Numbered from the stretch's first letter, positions 51,964 through 60,164 are shown. The stretch is DNA of 64,000 nt from Streptomyces sp. BK239 (GCF_004217285.1 NZ_SHKS01000003.1:159169-223168), one strand, 5' to 3'. Program-made: numbers and translations. The notes: generated by a model from the sequence alone, not told the origin.

Positions 51964-52512
51964 TCAGTCCAGGCCCAGCTCGTCCTTGGCGTACGCGTAC
52001 AGGTACGGCACGCCCGCGCCCTCCTGGATCTTCTCGGCGGCGCCGGTCGCCCGGTCCACGATGGTCGCCACGGCCACGACCTCGGCGCCCGCCTCGCGCA
52101 CGGCCTCGACGGCGGTGAGCGGCGAGCCGCCGGTGGTGGAGGTGTCCTCGACGACGAGCACCCGGCGGCCCCGGATCTCCGGGCCCTCGACGCGCCGCTG
52201 CAGCCCGTGCGCCTTGGCCGCCTTGCGCACGACGAAGGCGTCCAGCGAGCGGCCGCGGGCGGCGGCGGCGTGCAGCATCGCGGCGGCGACCGGGTCCGCG
52301 CCCATGGTCAGACCGCCGACGGCGTCGAACTCGAGGTCGGCGGTCAGGTCGAGCAGCACCTGTCCGACCAGCGGGGCGGCCTGCCCGTCGAGGGTGATGC
52401 GGCGCAGGTCGATGTAGTAATCGGCCTCGAGACCCGACGACAGGGTCACCTTGCCGTGCACCACGGCCTTGTCCTTGATCTGCTGCAGCAGCGCGCCGCG
52501 TGTGTCCGTCAT
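51964..52512 (-). CDS. pyrE: Orotate phosphoribosyltransferase
   Basis: Makes OMP from orotate and PRPP in UMP synthesis. 182 aa. MTDTRGALLQQIKDKAVVHGKVTLSSGLEADYYIDLRRITLDG at the start, and the PRPP-binding motif RVLVVEDTSTTGGSPLTAVEAVREAGAEVVAV. VVRKAAKAHGLQRRVEG carries the catalytic lysine loop. As in other streptomycetes it is separate from the rest of the pyr operon and near fba. Confidence 0.95.
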   Translation of the reverse strand: MTDTRGALLQQIKDKAVVHGKVTLSSGLEADYYIDLRRITLDGQAAPLVGQVLLDLTADLEFDAVGGLTMGADPVAAAMLHAAAARGRSLDAFVVRKAAKAHGLQRRVEGPEIRGRRVLVVEDTSTTGGSPLTAVEAVREAGAEVVAVATIVDRATGAAEKIQEGAGVPYLYAYAKDELGLD

Positions 52513-52560
52513 GCCGAACAGCTTAGAGGCGACCCCGTAGGGGGGACCCAGGGCCCGGGG

Positions 52561-52588
52561 CCCAGGACCCGGGCCCCAGGGTCCTGGG
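52561..52588 (-). terminator. Hairpin in a repetitive CCCGGG-rich spacer
   Basis: CCCAGGACCC / GGGTCCTGGG perfect 10-bp stem with an 8-nt loop. The motif CCCAGGACCCGGGC recurs at 52642-52655, 25 bp before the stop of the epimerase gene, so the spacer is a small family of related GC repeats that may terminate the epimerase transcript. Confidence 0.55.
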
Positions 52589-52679
52589 CTCAGGCCCGGG
52601 GGCTGGGAGCCGGGCGTCGGAGGCGGGCTCAGGGTCCGGGACCCAGGACCCGGGCGGAACCCGGCATCGGCCGTGGGGC

Positions 52680-53468
52680 TCAGAGTCGGGTCCAGCGCCA
52701 GGTTGTCGTGGTCTCCAGCGGTTCCAGGGGGGTGACCAGGCGCGGGCGGGAGTTCAGGCCGTCGGGCGGGCCGGTCTGCGGTTCCACGCACACGGCCGCG
52801 TCCTGCTCGTCGTAGACGACGACCCACTGCTCGGGGCTGGTCACCTTCAGCTCCAGCCGCCCCGGCCAGGTGAGGGTCACGTCCACGCCGTCGGGCATGC
52901 CGAAACAGTCGTCCCAGGGTCCGGGCTTCGGCTCGACGCGCTCGCCGGTGGGCAGGTGGTCGTCGCCGCGCTCCTCCTGCCAGGCGGGGTCGAAGGCGAT
53001 CCGCACGCTCTCGCCGCCGAGGTCGCGGTTGAACCAGGGGTGCCAGCCGATCTGCGCCGGGAAGGACGAGCCGTACGTCTCCACCGCCATGGACAGCGTC
53101 AGCGCGTCCTCGGTCAGCGCCACGATCTGGGTGACCCGGCCGGGGTAAGGCCAGGGCTCCACCAGGTCGTACGTCAGGACCGCCTCGTCGGCGGAACGGC
53201 GGGCCACCCGCCAGGCGCCGTCCCGGACGGTGCCGTGGATGGCGTGCGGCGGGGAGTTCAGCGGCATCTGGTGGACGGCCCCGCCGTCGCGGAAGCGGCC
53301 GTCCCTGATGCGTCCGCACCACGGGACCATCGGGAAGCAGCCGAACCGCTCCCCCTGGCGCAGCAGCTCCACACCGCCGACGCGCAACCCCGTGACCCGT
53401 CCGCCGTTGCCGGGCCGCACGGTCGCCTCCGCGTCGCCCGCGGTCAGCGTGATGTCTTCGTCGCTCAC
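52680..53468 (-). CDS. Aldose 1-epimerase-family protein
   Basis: 262 aa from a GTG start (MSDEDITLTAGDAEATVRPGNGGRVTGLRVGG). The galactose mutarotase-like beta-sandwich is clear: FGCFPMVPWCGRIRDGRFRDGG, SPPHAIHGTVRDGAW with the catalytic His, and FPAQIGWHPWFNRDLGG with the second His. The catalytic Glu is expected in the terminal region (VCVEPQTGPPDGLN). It interconverts sugar anomers. It overlaps no neighbour and is separated from pyrE by a repetitive spacer. Confidence 0.88.
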   Translation of the reverse strand: MSDEDITLTAGDAEATVRPGNGGRVTGLRVGGVELLRQGERFGCFPMVPWCGRIRDGRFRDGGAVHQMPLNSPPHAIHGTVRDGAWRVARRSADEAVLTYDLVEPWPYPGRVTQIVALTEDALTLSMAVETYGSSFPAQIGWHPWFNRDLGGESVRIAFDPAWQEERGDDHLPTGERVEPKPGPWDDCFGMPDGVDVTLTWPGRLELKVTSPEQWVVVYDEQDAAVCVEPQTGPPDGLNSRPRLVTPLEPLETTTTWRWTRL

Positions 53469-53505
53469 GGGACGACCCTACCGAGGCGATCAAGAGCGCG
53501 CGGGC

Positions 53506-54372
53506 TCAACGGCGGCGGCGCAACGCCCTGCCGACGACGATCGCCGACGCCACGGCGAACGCGGCGGCGGGGGCGGCCCAGCGCAGGATGTCGTTGCGGG
53601 CGACGGTCTCCGGGGCGGGGACGGGTGCGTAGCGGCCGCGCGGCGGCGCGTGGTCGACCTCCTCGGCGCTGCGCCCGATCATCGTCCGGCGGGCGTGCGC
53701 GGCTTCGGCGGGGGGGCCGTCCGGGTCCTCGTCGGGCTCGATGCCGGCGGTTGCATCGATGCCGGCGGTTGCATCGGTTCCGGCGGTGGCTTCGGGTTCG
53801 GCGCCGGCGGGGAGGCCCGAGGGGGCTTCTTCGGCGGGCGTTTCCGAGGCGGGGGCCGCGTCGGCGGGGGCCGCTTCCGAGGCAGGGGCCGCTTCCGAGG
53901 GCTCCGGCGCGTCGGACCCCGGGCTTCCGCCTGAGGCCTCCGCCGGGGTCTGCTCCGCCCCCTCCCCCAGGTTCTCCGCGAACCGGTTCAGCAGCCGTGC
54001 GACCGCCGAGTCGACCGCGTCCGCGGGGAGTTCAGCGATCCGGCCCGCCGCGGACGCCGTGCCCTCGAAGAGGACGGCGGTCCCGCCCTCCGACTCCCGC
54101 AGTCGCACGGTGAGCGCGAGCTTGACCGTGCCCGTGCCGCGGGCCTCGGTCGCGTCGCCCTCCACGACGTAGCCGTCGCCCTGCACGGTGACACGCAGGG
54201 CGCCCCGGTAGGTGATGGTGTGGCCGGCGACGCGCAGCTTCAGCCGGCCCGCGACGGGCTCGGTGCCGGCGTCCTGCTGGAGCCCGGGAACGGCCCGGGC
54301 CACCTGCTCGGGGTCGGCGAGGGCCGCCCTCAGCCGCTCGGCCGGAACCGGAACGAACACCTCTTGCTCCAT
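53506..54372 (-). CDS. SRPBCC (CoxG-like) domain protein with membrane tail
   Basis: 288 aa. Residues ~1-150 form a CoxG/SRPBCC helix-grip domain (MEQEVFVPVPAERLRAALADPEQVARAVPGLQ...ITYRGALRVTVQGDGYVVEGDATEARGTGTVKLALTVRL...SAAGRIAELPADAVDSAVARLLNRFAENL). A ~100-aa Ala/Glu/Pro/Ser linker with short repeats (ATAGTDATAGIDATAGIE) follows. One TM helix near the C terminus (WAAPAAAFAVASAIVVGRAL) ends in RRRR. Such a lipid- or ligand-binding domain tethered to the inner membrane face is typical of actinomycetes. The ligand is unknown. Confidence 0.83.
   Translation of the reverse strand: MEQEVFVPVPAERLRAALADPEQVARAVPGLQQDAGTEPVAGRLKLRVAGHTITYRGALRVTVQGDGYVVEGDATEARGTGTVKLALTVRLRESEGGTAVLFEGTASAAGRIAELPADAVDSAVARLLNRFAENLGEGAEQTPAEASGGSPGSDAPEPSEAAPASEAAPADAAPASETPAEEAPSGLPAGAEPEATAGTDATAGIDATAGIEPDEDPDGPPAEAAHARRTMIGRSAEEVDHAPPRGRYAPVPAPETVARNDILRWAAPAAAFAVASAIVVGRALRRRR
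53739..53792. repeat. Three 18-bp tandem repeats in the linker of the SRPBCC gene
   Basis: Two exact copies of CGATGCCGGCGGTTGCAT (53739-53756, 53757-53774) and a third diverged copy (53775-53792). They encode the hexapeptide repeat TAGIDA and so can change linker length by slippage. Confidence 0.75.
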
Positions 54373-54477
54373 AGATGCGGAGCCTACCCAGGCCCACGCC
54401 ACCACACCTCCCCTCCGCCACAACTCGGAGCCGACGTCTGCCGCGATGCCCGTGCCGGCCACGCGCCGCTCGTGGCG

Positions 54478-56019
54478 CTAGTAACGCGGGTGCAGCAGGG
54501 TGGAGGCCCGCAACCCCTCCGTCCGCTCGCGCAGCTCCCGCTCGCCGGGGTCCAGGCGGAGCCCGGGCGGACGGTCTCCCGCTGCCAGGACGAAGCCCCA
54601 GTCGCCGTCACCGTCGCCGCTCGTGCGGTAGGCGGCCGTGTGCAGCCCCGCCGCGCGCAGGGTGGTCTCGACGGTCCAGAAGGCGTGGGGGCGGGTCGCG
54701 ACCGGCCCGGCGTGGACGGCGAGCCGGCCCGCGGGGCGCAGGGCGCGGCGGGCCAGGCCGTAGAACTCCTGGGAGTACAGCTTGGCGCCGGCGGTCTCGC
54801 CGGGGTCGGGCAGATCGGTGATCACCACGTCGTAGGCGTCCGGGGGGATCTTCCGCAGGCGGTCGAAGGCGTCGGCGACGGTGACGTGGACGCGCGGGTC
54901 GTCCAAGGCGTGCTCGTTGAGGCGGGAGAGCGCCGGGTCGGTGCGGGCGAGGCGGAGCAGCCCGGCGTCGGGTTCGACGACGTCGAGACGGTCGACGCCG
55001 GGGCGGGCGAGGACCTCGCGGGCGGCCAGCCCGTCGCCGCCGCCGAGGATCAGCACCCGGCCGTGCGGGCCGTGCATCGCGGGGCGGACCAGGGCCTGGT
55101 GGTAGCGGCGCGCGGCGGGGCCGCCGCCGCGGAGCCGGCCGTCGAGGTAGAGGCCGACGGGGCCGCCGTCGGCGTCGCCGGTGAGGACGACCTCCTGGAC
55201 GCCGGTCCGCAGCGCCACCCGGACGTGGTCGCCGTACATCGCGTGCCGCGCGGCCCGTTCGAAGTCGTCGACGAGGACGGCGGCACAGGCGAGGACGCCG
55301 AGGACGGCGATGCCGGCGACGGCGAGGGCACAGCGGGCGCGGCGGGTGAGGTCGCGGCGGAACAGGCCGAGGACGAGGGCGCCGCCGGCGGCCACGTTGA
55401 CCGCGCCGGTCAGCAGGGAGCTGGTCAGCTGGCCGAGGCGGGGCAGCAGCAGGAAGGGGAAGGCCAGGCCGCCGACGAGCGCGCCGACGTAGTCAGCGGC
55501 GAAGAGGTCGGCGACCGCGCCGCCCGCGTCCTGGCGGCGGATGCGCTGGATCAGCTCCATCAGCAGCGGCACCTCGGCCCCGATGAGCAGGCCGATGGCC
55601 AGGGAGAACGCGACGATCAGCACCCGGGGTCCGTCAGCCCACAGCCCGCCCCAGTCACCCGTCCAGGCGAACGCCGCGTACAACGCCATGGCGCTGCAGC
55701 CGCCCACCAGGGCGAGCACCACCTCGATCGCGGCGAACCCGGCGGCGGCGAGCGGGCGCAGCCGTTTGGCGGCGAGGGAGCCGATGCCCATCGCGAACAC
55801 CATCACGGACAGCACGACGGAGGCCTGGGTGACCGAGTCGCCCATCAAGTACGAGGCGAGCGCGACCAGTTCGAGTTCGTACACCAGCCCGCAGGCGGCG
55901 CAGACGAAGACGCACACGAGGACCAGGAACCGCCCGGTGCCCTGCCGGACGGGCAGCCGCGCGGGGCAGCGCCAGGGGGGCGGGGCGCCGGGCGGGGCTG
56001 GTGCGTGCGACTCGATCAC
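54478..56019 (-). CDS. Spermidine synthase-like protein with N-terminal membrane domain
   Basis: 513 aa from a GTG start. Residues ~30-235 hold about seven TM helices ([54 protein letters not shown]...). The rest is a polyamine aminopropyltransferase-type Rossmann domain: [35 protein letters not shown] (nucleotide site) and [13 protein letters not shown] (catalytic Asp region), with [14 protein letters not shown]. Several bacteria have this fused form, whose true substrate is unsettled. Upstream of the SRPBCC gene on the same strand. Confidence 0.87.
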   Translation of the reverse strand: MIESHAPAPPGAPPPWRCPARLPVRQGTGRFLVLVCVFVCAACGLVYELELVALASYLMGDSVTQASVVLSVMVFAMGIGSLAAKRLRPLAAAGFAAIEVVLALVGGCSAMALYAAFAWTGDWGGLWADGPRVLIVAFSLAIGLLIGAEVPLLMELIQRIRRQDAGGAVADLFAADYVGALVGGLAFPFLLLPRLGQLTSSLLTGAVNVAAGGALVLGLFRRDLTRRARCALAVAGIAVLGVLACAAVLVDDFERAARHAMYGDHVRVALRTGVQEVVLTGDADGGPVGLYLDGRLRGGGPAARRYHQALVRPAMHGPHGRVLILGGGDGLAAREVLARPGVDRLDVVEPDAGLLRLARTDPALSRLNEHALDDPRVHVTVADAFDRLRKIPPDAYDVVITDLPDPGETAGAKLYSQEFYGLARRALRPAGRLAVHAGPVATRPHAFWTVETTLRAAGLHTAAYRTSGDGDGDWGFVLAAGDRPPGLRLDPGERELRERTEGLRASTLLHPRY

Positions 56020-56084
56020 GACTGCGACGTTACGTCACGAGTGCGGCACGCTTCGTCACCCACACGTGTGGAACCCGGCGCCGG

Positions 56085-56660
56085 TCACGCGCCCCGCGTT
56101 TGGACCGCCCTCGGTCTGAAGTCGCCGTCGGCGGACGGGCCGTTCGCGAGGGCCGGCGCGCGCACGTCCACCCTCGTGCGCGTCGCCACCAGCTGCCCGT
56201 CCTGCGGGTACGCGTGCCAGGTGCGCCAATGGACCGCTCCCTCGTGCCGCTGGGCGACCAGCGCGGTGAAGGCGTGCGGGCTGCCGGGGAAGACGCCGGC
56301 CAGGCCGTGCGGGTGGCCGGAGACGAGGGCCAGCAGTTCCTGGGCCCGCACGGCGAACTGACTGGGCGTCAACTCCTCCACGTGTGCGGCGAACTCGTAC
56401 TCCCAGTCGCCCACCCGCTTGGCCACGCCGAGGGGCAGCGGGGTGCTGCTGCCGGGGAGGCAGGCCACCGTCTCCGAGCAACTGCCCCGCTCCTCCTCCA
56501 GCAGCACCTGGTGCGAGGCGCCGAGCAGTCGCAACTGAACCTGGGCGCCCGACAGTTCGAGGTCGAGGGTGGCCAGGGCGGGCAGTGGTTCACGCCCCAG
56601 GGCCCAGGCGAGGTCGGCCGCGCGCGTGTCGGTGTAGGACGTGTGCAGGGTCGTGAGCAT
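56085..56660 (-). CDS. DUF2617-family protein
   Basis: 191 aa, soluble. The sequence matches DUF2617: MLTTLHTSYTDTRAADLAWALGREPLPALATLDLELSGAQVQLRLLGASHQVLLE, CSETVACLPG, VGDWEYEFAAHVEELTPSQFAVRAQELLALVSGHPHGLAGVFPGSPHAFTALVAQ and VHWRTWHAYPQDGQLVATRTRVD. The family is actinobacterial and of unknown function, conserved next to this spermidine synthase-like gene. It is 65 bp upstream of that gene on the same strand, so the two are probably an operon. Confidence 0.86.
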   Translation of the reverse strand: MLTTLHTSYTDTRAADLAWALGREPLPALATLDLELSGAQVQLRLLGASHQVLLEEERGSCSETVACLPGSSTPLPLGVAKRVGDWEYEFAAHVEELTPSQFAVRAQELLALVSGHPHGLAGVFPGSPHAFTALVAQRHEGAVHWRTWHAYPQDGQLVATRTRVDVRAPALANGPSADGDFRPRAVQTRGA

Positions 56661-56814
56661 GACTCGGCTCCGCTAGAACGCAAAGAGAGGGAAGGTCCGG
56701 CACGCCCCGGCAGACACCGGGAGGTCGCCCGGTCGGCCCGTTTCCTGGGGAGGACGTCCGCGCGGGACGTCCGTAGGGGTCCGAGGGGCTGCGTTGGTGG
56801 ATTAGAGGGAATCA

Positions 56815-56896
56815 TGAACAGTGGCGCCAACACAGCGTTTTTACCCAACTTCGTGGGGTTTCCATCCCCTAGAGGGCTCCACAGCTCAACTGTTCA
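56815..56896. promoter_or_regulatory. Inverted repeat flanking an AT-richer patch upstream of DUF2617
   Basis: TGAACAGT (56815-56822) and its exact complement ACTGTTCA (56889-56896) enclose 66 bp that includes CAGCGTTTTTACCC and a small hairpin GGGGTTTCCATCCCC. It is 155-236 bp upstream of the DUF2617 start. It may be a pair of operator sites or the ends of a small structured RNA. Confidence 0.35.
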
Positions 56897-56963
56897 ACCA
56901 CGGCGCACGCCATGCGGCCCTCGCGCACCACGACGCGCGCCCGCGCGCGACCCCCGAAGCGGC

Positions 56964-57061
56964 GCGATGCCCGTGCGGCCGGACATGCCGCGACCGCGAT
57001 GCCCGATGCGGCCGGACATGCCGCGACCGCGATGCCCGATGCGGCCGGACATGGTGCGACC
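56964..57061. repeat. Three tandem 33-bp repeats
   Basis: Units GCGATGCCCG(A)TGCGGCC + GGACATGCCGCGACC at 56964-56995 (32 bp, one base deleted), 56996-57028 and 57029-57061 (two changes). The unit length is a multiple of three only in copies two and three, so a coding role is unlikely. Confidence 0.8.
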
Positions 57062-57100
57062 GCGAGGGACGCCCCGGTCAAGGAGCGGACCCTCGCGGTC
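57058..57100 (-). terminator. Terminator of the Cys/Gly-rich small protein gene
   Basis: Perfect 11-bp stem GACCGCGAGGG / CCCTCGCGGTC with a 21-nt loop, about 40 bp beyond the stop codon. A second short hairpin, GCTCCCC/GGGGAGC, lies closer to the stop (57109-57124). Confidence 0.55.
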
Positions 57101-57138
57101 CGGATACGGCTCCCCCCGGGGAGCTCAGCTGCCCCGTG

Positions 57139-57444
57139 TCAGCTGCCTCCGCCGCATCCGCCGCCTCCGCCGCAGGACGAGCCGCCTCCGCAGGAGCTGC
57201 CCGACGACGAGCCGCAGGAGGACGAGCCGCTGCCGCAGGAGCTGCCCGACGAACCGCAGGACGTGCCGGCGCCGCCCCCGCCGGCCCACCAGCCGTTGTT
57301 GTGACCGCCCCGGCCGCCCGTGCGGCTGCGGCTGCGGCGGGCGCCCGCGCCGCTTCGGCGGGAGCCGCCGCCCGCGCGAGCGTGGACGATCAGAGACACG
57401 ACGAGCACGATGACCGCCGCCGCCAGGATGAGGCCCAGGAACAT
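57139..57444 (-). CDS. Small membrane protein with a Cys/Gly/Ser-rich tail
   Basis: 101 aa. The ATG has an excellent site (AAAGGAGGGTGAC). One N-terminal TM helix (MFLGLILAAAVIVLVVSLIVHA) is followed by an Arg/Gly/Ser stretch, a conserved-looking HNNGWWAGGGGAGTSCGSSG block, and a C-terminal repeat of SSCGSGSSSCG/GSSCGGGSSCGGGGGCGGGS type with 7 cysteines. Cys/Gly-rich tails of this kind occur in small actinobacterial membrane proteins of unknown role. Depending on topology the cysteines may bind metal, form disulphides or be modified. No processing enzyme is encoded next to it. Confidence 0.75.
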   Translation of the reverse strand: MFLGLILAAAVIVLVVSLIVHARAGGGSRRSGAGARRSRSRTGGRGGHNNGWWAGGGGAGTSCGSSGSSCGSGSSSCGSSSGSSCGGGSSCGGGGGCGGGS

Positions 57445-57584
57445 GGCGTCACCCTCCTTTCGAATCCCCCGAAGCGGCCCCCCGTGGGCGCCTCGCGCGA
57501 CGTGTGAGCGTCGCGTGCACGGGGGATTCCCATCCGCCGCGCGGGCCAAAGCGCACTTGAGGAAGTCCAGAGCTTCGGCGCAGG

Positions 57585-58796
57585 ATGACCGGCATGACCT
57601 CCACCGCACGTCCCTTCCTCAACCGCCGTCTCACCGAGTTCGGGACGACGATCTTCGCCGAGATGTCCGCCCTGGCGGTGGCGACCGGGGCGATCAACCT
57701 CGGGCAGGGCTTCCCGGACACGGACGGCCCCGAGGAGGTGCGGGAGGCGGCCGTGCGGGCGCTGCGGGACGGGCGCGGCAACCAGTACCCGCCGGGGCCC
57801 GGCGTGCCCGAGCTGCGGACGGCGATCGTCGAGCACCAGCGGCGCCGCTACGGGCTGACGTTCGACCCCGACACGGAGGTGCTGGTCACCGCGGGCGCCA
57901 CGGAGGCCGTCGCGGCCTCACTGCTGGCGCTGCTGGAGCCCGGGGACGAGGTCGTCGCCCTGGAGCCGTACTACGACTCCTACGCGGCCTGCATCGCCAT
58001 GGCGGGCGGCACGCGCGTGCCGGTGACACTGCGGCCGGACCCGGAGCACGCCCGCTTCCGCCTGGACCTCGACGAGCTGCGCGCCGCCGTCACCGACCGC
58101 ACCCGGCTGCTGCTGATCAACACCCCGCACAACCCGACCGGCACCGTCCTCACCCGTGCGGAGCTGACCGCGATCGCCGAGCTGGCGGTGGAGCGGGACC
58201 TGCTGGTCGTCACGGACGAGGTGTACGAGCACCTGGTCTTCGACGACGCCGAGCACGTACCGCTGGCGACCCTGCCGGGCATGCGCGAGCGGACGGTCAC
58301 CATCTCCTCCGCCGGGAAGACCTTCTCCTTCACCGGCTGGAAGGTCGGCTGGCTGACGGCGGCGCCCGCCCTGGTCACGGCGGTCCGGTCGGCGAAGCAG
58401 TACCTGACGTACGTCGCCTCCGGCCCGTTCCAGTACGCCGTGGCGGAGGCACTGAGCCTGCCGGACACGTACTTCGACGGCTTCCGCGCGGACATGCGGG
58501 CCAAGCGGGACCTGCTGTCTGCGGGACTGGCGGCGGCGGGCTTCGCGGTCTACCGCCCGGCGGGCACGTACTTCGTCACCACGGACATCCGCCCCCTCGG
58601 CGAGACCGACGGCTTCGCCTTCTGCCGCGCCCTGCCCGAGCGCGCCGGCGTGGTGGCCATCCCGAACGCCGTCTTCTACGACCACCGCGACCAGGGCGCA
58701 CCCTTCGTACGGTTCGCCTTCTGCAAGCAGACAGCCGTGCTGGAGGAGGCGGTAGCCCGTTTGAAGGCTCTGTCCGCCCAGGGCCATCAGGCCTGA
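57585..58796 (+). CDS. Class I/II PLP-dependent aminotransferase
   Basis: 403 aa (an ATG three codons later is an alternative start). Fold type I: INLGQGFPDTDGPEEVREAAVRALRDGRGNQYPPGPGVPELR, VLVTAGATEAVAASLLALL, NTPHNPTGTVLT, VVTDEVYEHLVFD, and Schiff-base Lys245 in SSAGKTFSFTGWKVGW. This pattern fits the methionine/kynurenine aminotransferase-like (YbdL/KAT) group, which in a kyn-encoding strain could act on kynurenine; that is inference. A mutated 118-bp piece of this gene recurs 1.7 kb downstream. Confidence 0.92.
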   Translation: MTGMTSTARPFLNRRLTEFGTTIFAEMSALAVATGAINLGQGFPDTDGPEEVREAAVRALRDGRGNQYPPGPGVPELRTAIVEHQRRRYGLTFDPDTEVLVTAGATEAVAASLLALLEPGDEVVALEPYYDSYAACIAMAGGTRVPVTLRPDPEHARFRLDLDELRAAVTDRTRLLLINTPHNPTGTVLTRAELTAIAELAVERDLLVVTDEVYEHLVFDDAEHVPLATLPGMRERTVTISSAGKTFSFTGWKVGWLTAAPALVTAVRSAKQYLTYVASGPFQYAVAEALSLPDTYFDGFRADMRAKRDLLSAGLAAAGFAVYRPAGTYFVTTDIRPLGETDGFAFCRALPERAGVVAIPNAVFYDHRDQGAPFVRFAFCKQTAVLEEAVARLKALSAQGHQA

Positions 58797-59366
58797 CGGC
58801 CACATGGTGCAAACCCCTTGGCCACAGGGCCGGGCGAAGCCGGTCGGTTCGGCTTCGCCCGCATGATCCTCGGGCGGGTGGCCCGGGGTCTCTGCCCGCT
58901 TCGTCGCTGTGGTGCGCGGTCGGGCAGGCGTGGAGCCGTCCGTCGTGCCCGTGGTGAGGGTGGGCCGGCGCCGGCGCAGCGGAGCGGGCTGCGGTTGCGC
59001 AGTTCGATGCCCACCCAGGTGAGCGCGACGGGCAGGCCGGGTGCCTGCTTCGGGCCGTGATGTTCTGCCGGGCGGGCAGAGCGGTAGCGAACAGGCCGAG
59101 CTCGGCGACGGCGAACATCGCGGCGCGCTCGACGGTGCTGCCCATGTCGGGGTGGTCGGCGGCGCAGCAGCCAGCAAGACGACCACGGGGAACGGCGCGC
59201 CGGTCGCAAGCAGGGACGAGGGTTCGAGGGGGTCACGCCGCGCGATCAGGTTGCGCGCTTCCGCGTGGCGGCACGCGCCGCGGCAACAGCCGCATATGCA
59301 ACATCAAGCGCGTGATGAGCCCGGGTCGAGACGGCATGACCGAGCGGGCACCACGGAAGTCCTCTG
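58797..59366 (-). pseudogene. 570-bp region with a probable decayed gene
   Basis: No single intact gene is convincing. On the minus strand, protein-like stretches appear in successive frames: DPLEPSSLLATGAPFPVVVLLAAA, then DMGSTVERAAMFAVAELGLFATAL in a second frame, then LPVALTWVGIELRNRSPL in a third. Shared GC pattern and order suggest one former gene broken by frameshifts. The family is not recognised; it has a hydrophobic, membrane-like character. Position between an intact aminotransferase and a Uma2 gene, in a segment flanked by a duplication, fits a recently disturbed locus. Confidence 0.35.
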
Positions 59367-59921
59367 TCAGCGGGCGTCTGCCTCAGGCTCCGGGCGCGGG
59401 AGCTCGTCGAGGTCGAGGGTGAAGGTGCGGCCGTCGGCCAGAGGGATGGGGAGCTTGCCCGTGCCGTACTTGTGCGTGTGTGCCGCGATGTAGCCGGTGC
59501 CGGTCGGCTGGGTGTGGAGGACGACTTCCTGGGCGTACGGGTCGACGACCAGGTAGATCGGGATGCCGTAGCGGCCGTACTTGGCGGTGCAGTCGTCGTA
59601 GTCCTTGCGTGCGGAGGAGGTCGAGACGACCTCGGAGATCAGCAGGACGTCCTCGAAGCTGTAGCGCTTGGCTTCCTTGCGTGCGTCCTCGCGCATGATC
59701 GCGAGGTCGGGGGCGGAGTTCTCGTCGGCGGGGAAGTCGATGTAGACGTCGGAGGTGACCTTCGCGTGACGGCCGAGAGCGACAGCGGAGTCGATCTGCA
59801 TCGACCTGATGGTGCTGGAGTGCTCCTCGCTCTGCGGAGTCATGATCACCTTTCCGTCGGCCCCGAACAGGACCGTGTATCCCTTGGGGAACTGGGTGTG
59901 CACGATCGCGTCGACGCTCAT
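59367..59921 (-). CDS. Uma2-family (DUF820) protein with PD-(D/E)XK nuclease-like fold
   Basis: 184 aa from MSVDAIVHTQFPKGYTVLFGADGKVIMTPQSEEHSSTI. The conserved Uma2 order is present: MTPQSEEHS near the start, VYIDFPADENSAPDLAIMRED (Asp of the nuclease-like core), ISEVVSTSSARKDYDDCTAKYGRYGIPIYLVVDP (Glu and Lys-type residues), then a beta-rich tail. The family is greatly expanded in cyanobacteria and streptomycetes and its role is unknown; a nuclease activity is predicted from the fold only. It starts 126 bp from the aminotransferase fragment and points away from it. Confidence 0.85.
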   Translation of the reverse strand: MSVDAIVHTQFPKGYTVLFGADGKVIMTPQSEEHSSTIRSMQIDSAVALGRHAKVTSDVYIDFPADENSAPDLAIMREDARKEAKRYSFEDVLLISEVVSTSSARKDYDDCTAKYGRYGIPIYLVVDPYAQEVVLHTQPTGTGYIAAHTHKYGTGKLPIPLADGRTFTLDLDELPRPEPEADAR

Positions 59922-60047
59922 GGACGGCTCCTTCCCGTGTGTGGTCAGGATACGGCGGACAGCGCCCTGTCCCGGGCCCGGCGGCACGGCTGTGAGCCGG
60001 TCCGGACAGCTAGCGGCGCGACCCGCGAATAGGTGTACGAACGAGGA

Positions 60048-60164
60048 GTCGGCTGGGTGACGGCGGCGCCCGCTCTGGTCACGGCGGTCCGGTCGGCGAA
60101 GCAGTAACTGACGTACGTCGCCTCCGGCCCGTTCAGTACGCCGTGGCGGAGGCACTGAGCCTGC
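60048..60164 (+). pseudogene. Mutated partial copy of the upstream aminotransferase gene
   Basis: Nearly identical to 58344-58461 inside the intact aminotransferase (residues around VGWLTAAPALVTAVRSAKQYLTYVASG). Four differences are visible: C-to-G in GGCTGG(G)TGA, C-to-T in GCCCGC(T)CTGG, CAGTAC to CAGTAA (an in-frame stop replacing Tyr), and loss of one C in TTC(C)AG (frameshift). Homology stops abruptly on both sides. On the right side it joins directly to YoeB-toxin coding sequence. Confidence 0.9.

Larger units (their letters stand above)
56661..57138. other. 478-bp intergenic region with repeats upstream of DUF2617
   Basis: No convincing gene. It contains three 33-bp tandem repeats (56964-57061), a terminator for the Cys/Gly-rich gene (57058-57100), a long-range inverted repeat TGAACAGT / ACTGTTCA (56815-56822 and 56889-56896), and between its arms a less GC-rich patch (AACACAGCGTTTTTACCC). 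The AT-richer patch probably carries the DUF2617 promoter. Short open frames through it (for example one starting MNSGANTAFLPNF on the plus strand) run into the repeats and are doubtful. Confidence 0.55.

Noticed and set aside
56964..57061. Tandem repeats as a possible CRISPR array
   Set aside because: Units are directly adjacent with no unique spacers and there are no cas genes.
56001..57413. Plus-strand frame across DUF2617 and the 33-bp repeats (RPDMPRPRCPM-type repeats)
   Set aside because: It covers the antisense of two supported genes. The repeat unit loses a base in the first copy, so it does not stay in frame as a protein repeat would.
57139..57444. Cys/Gly-rich small protein as a RiPP precursor
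   Set aside because: It has an N-terminal TM helix instead of a leader, and no maturation enzyme or transporter is encoded beside it.
58787..59236. 149-aa minus-strand frame as an intact gene
   Set aside because: Mostly Arg/Pro-rich with protein-like sequence in only part of it; better explained as pieces of a frameshifted remnant.
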